From: Streptomyces cathayae
GTDB lineage: Bacteria > Actinomycetota > Actinomycetes > Streptomycetales > Streptomycetaceae
Assembly: GCF_029760955.1 (NCBI RefSeq)
Contig: NZ_CP121682.1
Coordinates: forward strand, 7,396,501-7,460,500
Direction of reading: 5' to 3'
Length of the DNA: 64,000 bases
The translations under genes and the position numbers were made by a program. Below, in pieces: positions 30,254-39,310 of the stretch (position 1 is the stretch's first letter; the number at the start of each line of letters is the position of its first letter). The notes under the pieces were generated by a model. It saw only the letters and a list, made by a program, of their open reading frames with translations, did no database searches and was not told the DNA's origin.

Positions 30254-31436
30254 GTGACGTCCGATCCGACCGCTGGGGGTGTGGTGGCTGAGCCTGTCCG
30301 TGTGCGCAGGTTGACCGACCAGGAGGGTCAGAGGCTGCAGCAGATAGTGCGCCGGGGAAGTACCAGTTCGGTGTGGTACCGGCGCGCGATGATGCTGCTG
30401 GCCTCGGCCGGCGGGAACCGGGTGCCGGTGAGCGCGAAGCTGGTGCAGGCCGACGAGGACACCGTCCGGGACCTGATCCACCGGTTCAACGAGATCGGCC
30501 TGGCCTGTCTGGACCCTCGGTGGGCGGGAGGCCGTCCCCCCAGGCTCCGCCCGGGGGAGGAGGGCCTCCCGCCCGCTCAGTCCTGACGACGAGGACTTCG
30601 CCGTGGCGACGGCCACCACCCGCCCGACCAAGCTCGGCCAGTCCTTTACCCGCTGGTCCCTCCGCAAACTCGCCGCCTAACTTGCGCCGCGTGCCCGGCC
30701 ACATGATCCGGATCAGCCGCGAGGCGTTACGGTGCCTGCTCGCGCGCCGCGGCATCACCTCCAGCGCACCAAGACGTGGAAGGAGTCACCCGACCCGGAC
30801 CGCGCCACCAAGCTCGATCGCATGGAGGAGGTCCTGGACCGCTTCCCGGACCGTGTGTTCGCGTTCGACGAGTTCGGCCCGCTCGGTATCCGCCCCGCCC
30901 CTGGTTCGTCGTGGGCACCTGCCGGTCACCCCGAGCGTCACCCCGCGACCTACCACCGCACCCACGGAGTGCGCTACTTCCACGGCTGCTACTCGATCGG
31001 CGACGACACCCTGTGGGGCGTCAACCGACGCGAGAAGGGCGCCGCGAACACCCTGGCCGCACTGAAGTCGATCCGCGCGGCCCGCCCGGACGGCGCCCCG
31101 ATCTACGTCATCCTGGACAACCTCTCCGCCCACAAAGGCCAGACGATCCGGCGCTGGGCGAAGAAGAACCGGGTCGAGCTGTGCTTCACCCCGACCTACG
31201 CGTCCTGGGCCAACCCGATCGAAGCCCACTTCGGACCACTGCGGCAGTTCACCGTCGCCAACTCCCACCACCCCAACCACACCGTCCAGACCCGTGCCCT
31301 GCACGCCTACCTGCGCTGGCGCAACAAGAACGCCCGCCACCCCGACGTCCTCGCTGCCCAGCGCAAGGAACGCGCCCGCAGCCGAAGCGAGAAAGGCATC
31401 CGCTGGGGCGGCAGACCCATCACCGCCGCGGCCTGA
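30254..31436 (+). pseudogene. IS630-family transposase, 5' half broken, catalytic half open
   Basis: The N-terminal HTH part (VRRLTDQEGQRLQQIVRRG, WYRRAMMLLASAGGNRVP, IHRFNEIGLACLDPRWAGGRP) is followed by a short GC-rich insertion near 30535 that shifts the frame. DDEDFAVATATTRPTKLGQ resumes, an extra A near 30678 creates a stop (LAAYLRR became LAA-stop), and a further shift occurs near 30765. From 30732 the DDE core is continuous: FAFDEFGPL, VILDNLSAHKG and ANPIEAHFGPLR give Asp, Asp and Glu. The catalytic domain is intact but cannot be joined to the HTH in one frame. Confidence 0.85.
30534..30568. repeat. Small palindromic GC-rich insertion inside the transposase
   Basis: CCCCCAGGCTCCGCCCGGGGG forms a near-perfect hairpin exactly where the transposase frame is broken. 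Removing about 34 bases would restore a normal GGRP-to-LSPDD junction. Similar CCCCCAGnCTCCGnCTGGGGG hairpins are familiar in Streptomyces intergenic DNA. Confidence 0.6.
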
Positions 31437-31485
31437 ACGAACGAACAGCACAGCCCATCACAACGTGCCCTGCGAGGAGCACCGC

Positions 31486-32044
31486 ATGCACCACCAAGAC
31501 GTTCAGGCCGCCGTGGCGCAGATGCTGGAGGTACTGAGGCCTCGCACGGACGAGGACTGGACAGTGCCGGCCGGCCCGCTGGAGTGGAACTGCCGGCAGA
31601 CCGCCTCACACATCGGCCACGACCTGCTGGCCTACGCAGGCCAGCTCGCCGCGCGCCCGGCCGACGCCTACCTCCTCTTCGATTTGCGCGTGCGCCCCAC
31701 CGCCTCGCCTGCCGAGGCGCTGCAGGTGGCCGCCGCCTGCGGCGGCCTGCCCGGCAGCGCGCTGGCCACCGCCGACCCGTCCCTGCGGGCCTGGCACCGG
31801 GGCCCGTGCGACCCGACGGGATTCGCGGCGATGGGCGTCGCCGAGATCCTGCTGCACATCCACGACATCACCCGCGGACTGGCTGCCGCCGACACCGCTA
31901 TGGGCGGCCGTGCTCGACCGGCTGTTCCCCGACGCCCCGCCCGGCGAGCCCGTCCCAGTGTTGCTGTGGTGCACTGGACGAGGGGACCTGGACGGTCTGC
32001 CCCGCCGGACGTCGTGGACGTGGAAGGCGGCACGGCCCGACTGA
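31486..32044 (+). pseudogene. DinB/mycothiol-dependent isomerase-like protein with frameshift (IS passenger)
   Basis: Starts with ATG after GAGGAG, 49 bases beyond the transposase stop and inside the IS630 ends. The frame reads MHHQDVQAAVAQMLEVL, WTVPAGPLEWNCRQTASHIGHDLLAYAGQ and MGVAEILLHIHDITRGL, the helix and His pattern of the DinB/maleylpyruvate-isomerase N-terminal fold (metal His in HIGHD and HIHD). Near 31895 it needs a +1 shift; the other frame then gives LWAAVLDRLFPDAPPGEP and a proper end at 32044. Family enzymes use mycothiol or bind metal; the function here is unknown. Confidence 0.65.
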
Positions 32045-32137
32045 GCGCACTCAACTCGGTGAACCTGTGCGGTCAGAGCACTGGAGCCGTGGTCGGGTAG
32101 CCGCCGCGGTGGACCGCGTACCAAAGGGCTGCGGCAG

Positions 32138-32848
32138 GTGGACGTCGACGAAGCGCTCAGGCGCGGTGCAGATCTCCCGCAGGCCCTCCCGCAGCGCGCA
32201 GGGGTTCGCGGAGCGAGACCTCCTCCGTTGCGCGGGGGCGGGGCTGGTGTGCACCAGAAGGTGGAGGCCGGAACGTCACATCCCCCTCCGGACGTTTTCA
32301 TGCGCATTGCGCAGTTGCTCGGGTTCACGACGCACGATCTGCGGATCGCCCACCTGAACCTGTACGGGACGAACCCGGTGCTCCTCGTGGAAGATCCGTC
32401 GCCGCACTGGCAGGAGGTCCTGAACGGGCAACGCGAGATGGCCTGTGCCGTGACCCCCGGGGGGCTCCTGGTGGCATCCGACGAGTCGTTCCCGCAGATG
32501 TTCTCCAAGGGAGGGCAGCCGGCGAACCTGTGGCGCTGGGCGCTGTTCTCGGAGGAAACGCGAACGGTCCTTGTGAACTGGGACAAGCGCTGGGCGCCGG
32601 ATTTGCTCGCTGAGTTGAGGCTGGCTCGCTACCGGTATCCGGCCGACGACACGGTGCGGGCTCTGTATGCGGACGCCGTCCGTGACCCGGCTCTGCAGCA
32701 GATTGTCGCCGAGCCAAGCCGGGGTCTGAACGGCCAGGCGCACCCTCTGCGCCATCCGATGCACGGTGAGGGAACGGCGCGGTTCATGGCTGCCCGTGCT
32801 GTCGGGGTGAGCGTCCTGACCATCCTCTTTGAGTCCGCTGCCCAGTAG
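32138..32848 (+). pseudogene. XRE regulator with MmyB-type ligand domain, damaged HTH
   Basis: The C-terminal 180 residues are a clear MmyB-like domain: EAGTSHPPPDVFMRIAQLLGF, DLRIAHLNLYGTNPV, WRWALFSEETRTVLVNWDKRWAPDLLAELRLA, LNGQAHPLRHP. The N-terminal HTH is scrambled: segments such as CAGAGLVCTRRW and HQKVEAG lie in different frames, so at least one indel breaks it. The damage starts close to the right end of the IS630 element. Such regulators usually bind a lipid or other small ligand and control adjacent genes; the downstream 209-aa gene is the likely target. Confidence 0.75.
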
Positions 32849-32877
32849 CACCACCAACGCCAGGAGGGAGGATCTCG

Positions 32878-33507
32878 ATGCGGCTCTTGGTCCCGGACGA
32901 TCCGGTGTTCCTCGGTATGTTCATCGGGATCGAGCAGCCTTTGTTGTACGACCTGTATCACTTCTACCGAAACGATCTGAGTGATGGACAGGACCTGATG
33001 ATCCGCACTGCGTATTGCAAATGGGGCGAAATTCAGCAGAGTTTTCCGCCTCTGCTCCAGTGGCAGGACCTGGTCCCGGCGGCCCGAGGGCAGGGGGGCC
33101 GGAAAGGCTATGCCCTGCACGACTCGCGAGGCCGACAGCTGACGTGCCTGTACTCCGTGGACGTCCCGGCGGAGTATCTGCACACCCTGCGGGCCTGTCA
33201 CACCATGCTCGCTCGAGCGGAACGGGAAACTGGCCGGCTCACCGATGCGCTCGACGAGCTGGCGGAGGAGACGAGCATGCGGTGTCTCGTCGGTGACTTC
33301 GGACGCGTACTGGATGTGATGGAGCTCAAGACACCGCCCGGCCTCCTCAGGGCCATTGGGCGTGGAGCGCCGTCCGGGCCGGTACCGGCCATCACGCTGG
33401 ATGCGGCGCAAGAAGCCGAGTATCAGGACTTCTGTGGACGCGTCGTGTACGCCTTGAGCGCCGGTGACAGGTTCACCTACACCTCCCACCGCGCGATGTA
33501 CTTCTGA
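32878..33507 (+). CDS. Hypothetical protein, 209 aa
   Basis: I recognise no family. The gene starts with ATG after a strong GGAGGGAGG site, 29 bases after the MmyB-type regulator. The product is soluble and aromatic-rich at the N-terminus (FIGIEQPLLYDLYHFYRND, TAYCKWGEIQQSFPPLLQW), has a helical middle (LHTLRACHTMLARAERETGRL) and ends DRFTYTSHRAMYF. Codon use looks normal for the region. Position suggests co-transcription with, or control by, the upstream regulator. A near-perfect stem-loop lies 92 bases after its stop and may be its terminator. Confidence 0.7.
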   Translation: MRLLVPDDPVFLGMFIGIEQPLLYDLYHFYRNDLSDGQDLMIRTAYCKWGEIQQSFPPLLQWQDLVPAARGQGGRKGYALHDSRGRQLTCLYSVDVPAEYLHTLRACHTMLARAERETGRLTDALDELAEETSMRCLVGDFGRVLDVMELKTPPGLLRAIGRGAPSGPVPAITLDAAQEAEYQDFCGRVVYALSAGDRFTYTSHRAMYF

Positions 33508-33598
33508 AGCAGGTGCCCGGAGGGCCCGCACCGGTGGCGGGCCCTCCCGCCCGCGCGTCACCCCGAGACGCGCCGAGGCGTGAGACAAGTGCCGACCT

Positions 33599-33644
33599 CC
33601 GTACGTGCCTCACGAATATCCGAGAGTTCGTCAGGCACGTACGG
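33599..33644. terminator. Long stem-loop, possible terminator or recombination site
   Basis: Arms of 18 bases (CCGTACGTGCCTCACGAA and TTCGTCAGGCACGTACGG) pair with a single mismatch around a 10-base loop. It sits between the 209-aa gene and the convergent acyl-CoA oxidase. There is no poly-T tract. A related half-site, CCGTCAGGTACG, follows near 33707. Confidence 0.5.
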
Positions 33645-33725
33645 CAACCGCCCTCATGGGACGTTGTCGACGGCGAGGAACCTTGCTTCAACCAGCCGCA
33701 ACGAGGTCCGTCAGGTACGCAGAAG

Positions 33726-35504
33726 TCATGGCAGGGCCGGCGCGAGGCCGCTTGAACCGTCCGGGTGCAGTATGGGGTGGCGGTCCAAAAGTCCGTGAGG
33801 CACGGAGAACGCCTCAACCATCTCCAGCGCATGAGGTGCGAGGTCGGCGACGACACTCTCGACGACGTCCGGCAGATCCAAGACCTGATCGGTAGTCAGA
33901 CGCCCTTGCGCCAGGAGGTCGCCGCTGTGGGCGGCCACTTCGCGAAGGGCGAAGAGGCCGTGCAGGTCCACGAGCAGCGACCGGGCGTGTGCCGATGCGG
34001 TTTGGGCGGACGCACTCAGCAGAGCCTCGGCGGCCAGGCGATGGGCATGCGCGTCGACGAGTTTCAGGGCCGGGGTGACCGTTGTGTTCCATCGTTCCAG
34101 GGGTGAGCGAGCCCCCTTGGTGCGCAGCCGCGTACGCGCCCGCTCGTGCCATATTCGCTCTACGTCCGCCAGGAGGTCCTGCAAGTGCTGCGGATCGCGC
34201 AGCGAGCGATCCTCGGGCAGTGCCTCACTGGCCGGCTTCGGGGTGAGGCCCCCCAGAAGCATCTCCCCGGCCGCCTTGGTCCAGATGACAAGATTGTCTC
34301 CCTCGGCGGTGATCGTGCCCTCGTTGGCGGCTAGCTGGAACGTTATGCCGTTGGCCAGAGCGAGCCCTTGCGCACCGCACCTCTCGCGGCACTCCGTCAT
34401 GACGGCCCGGGCCCGCCATGTGATCCACCCCTTGGCGACGGCTATCAGCCGTTCGCAGTCCTCACGGTCGGCCTCCGTGGACTGGCTCCACTGCCGGACA
34501 ACGGACCGGTGCAGCAACGTGGCTGCGTAAGTCGAGGCAAGGGCGTCCAGGAGCGGTGTGTGGTGGCTCCGATGTGACATCAGGGGCACCCGCTGCCCCT
34601 TGGTCATTCCTGCTGTCTGCCGGGTGTGGGCGTGCCGCACGGCGATGCCCAAGGCGTGCCGTGTCACTCCCAGGCTGTATGCGCTCATGCAGAGTTTGCC
34701 CATGGTCACGCGACCGATGGAATGGAGGAACCGTTTGCGGCTGTTGCCCAGGGAGCTGACGAACTGGCCGTCCGGGCGGAGTCGTCCATGCTCCCCCTGC
34801 AGCATGGCGGTGAACGGCAGGGGGACGCTGCGGAACGCTGTGGTGCAGTGATCCACGGGAGCGCTTCCGGTCTGGGGCAGGTCCCAGACCTCAACACCCG
34901 GCAGATGCTGCCCGTTCCTGTCGCTGAGAGGGGTCAGGAACAGGAACACGCCCTTGTCGTCCCCGTCAACGATCAGCCGGGCCGCGACGAGTGCGTCCTT
35001 CGCGCCGCCTACGGAACTGGTGTTGGGCATGAACTTTCGGGCGCCGTCAGACGGGGTGTCGAGCACGAAGCCGCCTGACGCCCGATCGAACGTGGCGGTG
35101 GTTTCCAGCTGGGAAGCGTCATTGCCGTGTGCTTGCTCGGTGCACAGGAAGGTCCCCAGACGCTCCATCTGGAGGTAGGGCGTCAGGTTCCGGTCCTCAT
35201 GGTCGTGATCCAGGAGGCTGCCGAGGAACAGATTGAAGTGGATGCTCGCGATCGTTGCCATGCCGGCATCGGCAACCCCTGCCCATTCGTGCAACGCGGT
35301 CAGGGAAGCGGCGTCGGCAACCAGAGCCCGAGCATCGGAAACAGCCTCATTGACCAAGTGGAGTCGCTGATAGGACAGCTCGGTGCGCTCCCGGTGCGTG
35401 AGTCCTTCCTGGAAGGCGAAGGGAGCAGAGCTGAACAGCTCGCGCCACGGCCCGTGGAACTGCTCAGCCTGCGTGCCGAAGAGGGCAACCTGAAGCGCAG
35501 GCAG
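33726..35504 (-). CDS. Acyl-CoA dehydrogenase/oxidase family protein, 5' end uncertain
   Basis: About 590 residues of the acyl-CoA oxidase fold: MATIASIHFNLFLGSLLDHD, GTFLCTEQAHGNDASQLETTA (FAD/active-site strand), DHCTTAFRSVPLPF, LGNSRKRFLHSIGRVTMGKL and CRERCGAQGLALANG. The frame is open to 35582 with family-like sequence (LQVALFGTQAEQF, PWRELFSSAPFAFQEGLTHRERTELSYQRL) but no ATG or GTG. A GTG (VIDSP) lies in the neighbouring frame just 5' of a five-C run at 35525-35529; one extra C would join it. A CTG start is given as a placeholder. The likely role is oxidation of a CoA or carrier-bound acyl chain to the 2-enoyl form. Confidence 0.8.
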   Translation of the reverse strand: MPALQVALFGTQAEQFHGPWRELFSSAPFAFQEGLTHRERTELSYQRLHLVNEAVSDARALVADAASLTALHEWAGVADAGMATIASIHFNLFLGSLLDHDHEDRNLTPYLQMERLGTFLCTEQAHGNDASQLETTATFDRASGGFVLDTPSDGARKFMPNTSSVGGAKDALVAARLIVDGDDKGVFLFLTPLSDRNGQHLPGVEVWDLPQTGSAPVDHCTTAFRSVPLPFTAMLQGEHGRLRPDGQFVSSLGNSRKRFLHSIGRVTMGKLCMSAYSLGVTRHALGIAVRHAHTRQTAGMTKGQRVPLMSHRSHHTPLLDALASTYAATLLHRSVVRQWSQSTEADREDCERLIAVAKGWITWRARAVMTECRERCGAQGLALANGITFQLAANEGTITAEGDNLVIWTKAAGEMLLGGLTPKPASEALPEDRSLRDPQHLQDLLADVERIWHERARTRLRTKGARSPLERWNTTVTPALKLVDAHAHRLAAEALLSASAQTASAHARSLLVDLHGLFALREVAAHSGDLLAQGRLTTDQVLDLPDVVESVVADLAPHALEMVEAFSVPHGLLDRHPILHPDGSSGLAPALP

Positions 35505-35989
35505 GGGGCTTGTCTTGCTGGAGAGGGGGAATCGATCACTCCGGAAACGTAGCCCAGATGCACAGGCGCCACAGCATGGTGATCAACACGATTGACACAG
35601 GCCGAACGGTGGTAGTTGCCCATTGGAGTCGAAGTGGCCTGCGAGCCGGTCCAGGAAGCGGCACATCACCTCGGCGGTGAAGCCCTCGGTGGCCGTGACG
35701 GTTTGAGTCGGCCCCACTCGGACGGTCTGAAGTGGCCCCACCCAGAGATCGATTGGGGCGGTGTGACGGTTTCAAGTGGCCCCGGCTGTCGGTGCGAGCT
35801 GGCCCCACCGGCGTCGTCTGGTGGCATGATCGCGGCATGACTGCAGTGCTGCCGCGGACGATCCGAGCCGTGGACACCGACCAGTTCCTCCTGCTGAAGC
35901 AGGAAGCGGCGCGGTTGGGCTTCAGTCAGCGGCTCCCGGCCGATTGGCTGCGGGAGCACTGCGCCTGCCGAAAAGCTCATCCGCGCAGG
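35505..35989. other. IS-end repeats and gene fragment, no intact gene
   Basis: Between 35705 and 35810 the motif (A/G)nTGGCCCCA or GGCCCCACT recurs about four times (GTCGGCCCCACT, AAGTGGCCCCACCC, CAAGTGGCCCCGG, GCTGGCCCCACC), typical of multi-repeat IS21-type ends. From 35837 a plus-strand frame reads MTAVLPRTIRAVDTDQFLLL and QEAARLGFSQRLPADWLREHC, then is cut by the rve element near 35975; I do not recognise it. Confidence 0.45.
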
Positions 35990-37086
35990 TCATGCGGCAT
36001 GTCGGTACTCGTGGAGGATGCCGCCGAGTCGTTGGCGTCGTCGTATGTCGAGGCGGGTGATCTGCTTCGGATCGCTGATCGGCATCGGCAAGGGGCGTAG
36101 CGGGCGGGCGTTGGCGATGCCTTGATGGGGCCGGTGGGAGTTGTAGAAGTTTTCGAACTCGCGTAGCGCGTGGAGCAGGTGTCGCTGGTTCCAGATCAGG
36201 GTGCGGTCCAGCAGCTCGCGCCGACAGGTCTGCACCCACCGCTCCATGATTGAGTTCATGCGCGGCATCCGTACTCCGCTGAGCACCACCTCGATACCCG
36301 CGTCCTTGAGTACCTCGTCGAACAACCGCGGGAACTTCCCGTCCCGGTCCCGGATCAGGAACCTGGCCCGGCAGCCGGCGTCTTCGAGGTCCATGACGAG
36401 GTTCTTCGCGACGTGCGTCACCCAGGATGCGGTGGGGTGCGCGGTGGCGCCGAGGACCCGGATCCGGCGGTTCGCGTGCTCGATCGCGGCGAACACGTAC
36501 AAGCGGGCCCCGGACAAGGTGACGGTCTCGAAGAAGTCGCACGCCAGGAGCGCGTCGGCCTGGGAACGCAGGAAGCCCGCCCAGGTGCTCGAGGCCCGCT
36601 CGGGCGCCGGGTCGATGCCGCCTCCTTCAAGATTTCCCAGACGGTGGAGGCGGCCACCGTAACGCCCAGAACGAGGAGTTCGCCATGGATGCGGCGGTAT
36701 CCCCAGTTGGAGTTCTCGCGGGCGAGCCGCAGCACCAGCAGCCGGATGGAGCGCACGGTCCGCGGCCTTCCCGGGCGCTTGGGCCGGGAGCGCGCAGCGT
36801 GGCGGCGTGCGACCAGATCGCGGTGCCAGCGCAGCACGGTGTCCGGACGCACCACCAGCCGTATCCTGCGCAGCACCTGCGAGGGCAGGCGGTGCAGCAA
36901 CGCCGCCAGGAACGCGCGATCGTTCGGGGAGAACCGAACCTTTTCGCCACCGAGTTGGCGCTCCAGCACCGTGATCTGATGCCGGAGGGCGAGGATCTCC
37001 GTTTCCATGTCCCGGTCGCTCATGGGCAGCAGGCGCAGCACGGCGAACGCGTTCGTCACGGTCAGGTAAGCCAGTCGTAGCAGCAC
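35990..37086 (-). pseudogene. rve-domain (integrase core) transposase with one frameshift
   Basis: A single-ORF transposase of about 365 codons: MLLRLAYLTVTNAF, ILALRHQITVLERQLG, FSPNDRAFLAALLHRLP, ENSNWGYRRIHGELLVLG, then the rve core LLACDFFETVTLSGARLYV, FLIRDRDGKFPRLFDEV, RMNSIMERWVQTCRREL (Asp, Asp, Glu) and FENFYNSHRPHQGIANARPL. The two halves meet near 36620, where one base (C in GCCGG) appears to be missing: LKEA should continue GIDPAPER but shifts frame. All catalytic residues remain. The N-terminus matches the stub near 6044. Confidence 0.85.
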
Positions 37087-37287
37087 GAGCAGCCATCATG
37101 CCGGGGTGATCGCCAGTCCCGCGAGAGCACCGATTCCAGCGTCCGTGCTCGAGAACCCGCGCATCCCGCACACCGGCTCCTACCTCGGCGGATGAGGTTT
37201 TCGGCAAGGGCAACGTACCGTGTGAGAGCCTCAACGATGGGCGACGTATGAGTGGCAGTAGCTGGCGACAGATCCTGTCAAAGGTCG
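37087..37287. other. Intergenic region, no supported gene
   Basis: I see no gene here. It should contain the right end of the rve insertion sequence, but I could not define an inverted repeat. Confidence 0.35.
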
Positions 37288-37452
37288 CTACGCCCATTCC
37301 ACGCCCAACTTCCGCAGCGCGGCCAGCTGCTCCGCGCTGAGCTTGTCCCGCCTGGTTTTGGTGTTGGAGATCCATACGCCCAGCTTGACGATCACCGGCT
37401 CGGTCTCGCCGTCGACCGCGAGCTCCTCAGCGTGGCCGCGTGGTGTCGCGAC
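37288..37452 (-). pseudogene. Helicase-associated domain, C-terminal stub
   Basis: About 55 codons end a protein with VIVKLGVWISNTKTRRDKLSAEQLAALRKLGVEWA and a stop: the repeat end LG.W...(Q/N)...R.KLS..Q...L..LG..W typical of helicase-associated domains, as in the telomere-type helicase at 51186. The rest of the gene is missing. It is a relic of another end-linked helicase, next to the CBASS island. Confidence 0.7.
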
Positions 37453-37829
37453 CAGCTAGAGATGATGTGATCTTGGTGTTCGGCTGGCCTTTCTGACCTG
37501 GAGCACCTCAACTGCGTTCGGACAACATCTGAGAGCTGCTTACCTGCAGGTTCTCTGATCCGTAGGCCTCTGAACTGGCTCGCCGCAACTTGCCCTGGAC
37601 TCACATCAAGTGACCTTGGACGCGTATAGAGCAGGGACCTGAGGGAGTGCGGATGCCTGCTGCGATCTCCCGTCGATCTTTTCAAGCTCGCCAGGTCCCG
37701 GGCGGGCTTGTGAACGCCATGTTCAGCGCTATGGTCTCTCGGCGCCGGGGGTGGGCACGGCGAAGGGGCGAGGGCGATGATTTGCCCGGTGGCTGCGGTA
37801 TGGCGGCCTCGAGTGGGAGGTTGCGTTCC

Positions 37830-39299
37830 GTGTCTGACTTGCCTGCCCCGAGTTCGACGGGTGTTCGTATCGCCGGTGACCGGTACCAGTGGCTGGTCGC
37901 GTGGCAGGGCTGCGTCACAGCGGTACGGGACGCGGCGATGCGCGTGCCGAACCCGGTGGTGGCGGTGGGCGTCGAGATGGATGGTGTGGGGAACGTGGAT
38001 GACGTTGTCCTGTACCGTACGGAGCCACCGCATACCTATATGCAGGTCAAATACGCCGCGGACAGTTCCTCACCTGTCAACGAGGAGTACTTGCTCAAGC
38101 CGAGCGACCAGGGCGGTCCGTCGATCCTGCGCAAGGTGGCACAGGCTTGGCAGCAACTCGCCGGGGACGGCTTGCCGGTTGATCTTGCGTTGTTGAGTAA
38201 CCGGTCCCCGGACGCCGGGGATCCGCTGATCTCGCTGCGGGATTCCCGCACCCAGTTGCTCGTGCCGAAGGCGGCGCAGCAGGGACCGCGTTCGAAGAAG
38301 GGGCAAGCGCGCAGTCGTTGGGCCGCCGGCATCGGGTTGAGCGAGGACAGGCTGCTGGATCTTCTGAAGGTGCTGCGCTTCGACCTGGCACGGGACGTGC
38401 TGCACCTGCATGAGCACCTGCAGATGCTGATGTTTGCTGCGGGGCTACGGTTCGACGAGGGGGCTATGCACGCCGGAGCGGACTGGGTGGCGCGCCAAGT
38501 CGCCGATGGGCAGCGCAGGCTGTCTCTGGCGGATGTCAGGGAGGCGATCCAGTCTCTGCGTCTGGAGGCCGGCTCGTCACGGGCGGTGCTTTCCGTCGCC
38601 ACGCTGAAACCGGACCCGATGGCGGAGGACGCCGACTACGCGGTGGACTGGGCGGACCACTTCGAGGGCGCCTCGCCCTACGTGAAGCGGCGTCCGCTTG
38701 CCCCGGCGACCTGGGCGCAGTTGCAGGCGGACATCGAAGCGGCACCGTTTCGGATGCCGCCGGGCACGACCTCCATCGCCGTCACCGGCAGCCTGCGTCT
38801 CGCACCCGCGTTTGTGGTCGGCGCGGCTTTCCGCATGGTGACCGGAGTCGATTTGGCCGTGGCCCAGCGCGGACAGGTCTGGTCGTCCGCTGCCGAGTAC
38901 GACGCTGTGCTGGCCCCGGATGTTGATGAGCACGCTCTCGGTCTCGGACCGGACCTCGCCGTGGCCATAGGCGTCGCTGTCGACCCCACCGAGGACGTGC
39001 TGGACTTTCTGCGGGAGCAGCAGATACCCGTCTCCCGTCTGCTGGTGCTGCGCCCACCCGGCGGCGCGAAGGACAACGCGATCCCGGATGCGGCCACGGC
39101 CAGCGCACTGGCCGTCGGAATCCGGGGCCTGCTGCGTCGTGCCTGCCGCACACATCCAGCGATCCACCTGTTCCAGGCCGGCCCGATGGGCCTGGCTCTG
39201 CTGCTGGGCAATCGGTGGAACCGCTTGCGACCCACCACTGTGTATGAGGACGTCAACGGACAGCAGGTGTATGAGAAGGCGTTCGTCGTCGACGCGTAA
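37830..39299 (+). CDS. CBASS effector: endonuclease-like domain fused to SAVED (Cap4-type)
   Basis: A 489-aa protein. The N-terminal part has a restriction-endonuclease-like core with acidic residues and QxK: VVAVGVEMDGVGNVDDVVLY followed by TYMQVKYA near residue 70, as in DUF4297-type nucleases. The C-terminal 220 residues are a SAVED domain ending FQAGPMGLALLLGNRWNRL and YEKAFVVDA, which senses cyclic oligonucleotides. In Cap4 proteins, ligand binding to SAVED activates DNA cleavage and cell suicide. GTG 37830 follows GGGAGG; an upstream ATG at 37800 would add a short leader. Its synthase lies 1.4 kb downstream, beyond a convergent gene. Confidence 0.88.
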   Translation: MSDLPAPSSTGVRIAGDRYQWLVAWQGCVTAVRDAAMRVPNPVVAVGVEMDGVGNVDDVVLYRTEPPHTYMQVKYAADSSSPVNEEYLLKPSDQGGPSILRKVAQAWQQLAGDGLPVDLALLSNRSPDAGDPLISLRDSRTQLLVPKAAQQGPRSKKGQARSRWAAGIGLSEDRLLDLLKVLRFDLARDVLHLHEHLQMLMFAAGLRFDEGAMHAGADWVARQVADGQRRLSLADVREAIQSLRLEAGSSRAVLSVATLKPDPMAEDADYAVDWADHFEGASPYVKRRPLAPATWAQLQADIEAAPFRMPPGTTSIAVTGSLRLAPAFVVGAAFRMVTGVDLAVAQRGQVWSSAAEYDAVLAPDVDEHALGLGPDLAVAIGVAVDPTEDVLDFLREQQIPVSRLLVLRPPGGAKDNAIPDAATASALAVGIRGLLRRACRTHPAIHLFQAGPMGLALLLGNRWNRLRPTTVYEDVNGQQVYEKAFVVDA

Positions 39300-39310
39300 A
39301 CCCTGCCCGC

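Larger units (their letters stand above)
30200..32081 (+). mobile_element. IS630-family element carrying a passenger gene
   Basis: The left end GTGCTCTGACCGCATAGG is matched in inverted orientation at the right end, GTGCTCTGACCGCACAGG read on the minus strand; agreement continues to about 27 bases with four transition mismatches. Between them lie an IS630 transposase gene and a DinB/mycothiol-type passenger. A TA precedes the left end, as expected for IS630; the right flank is TG, so one copy of the target TA has been lost. No matching repeat sits directly after the transposase, supporting one 1.9-kb unit. Confidence 0.65.
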
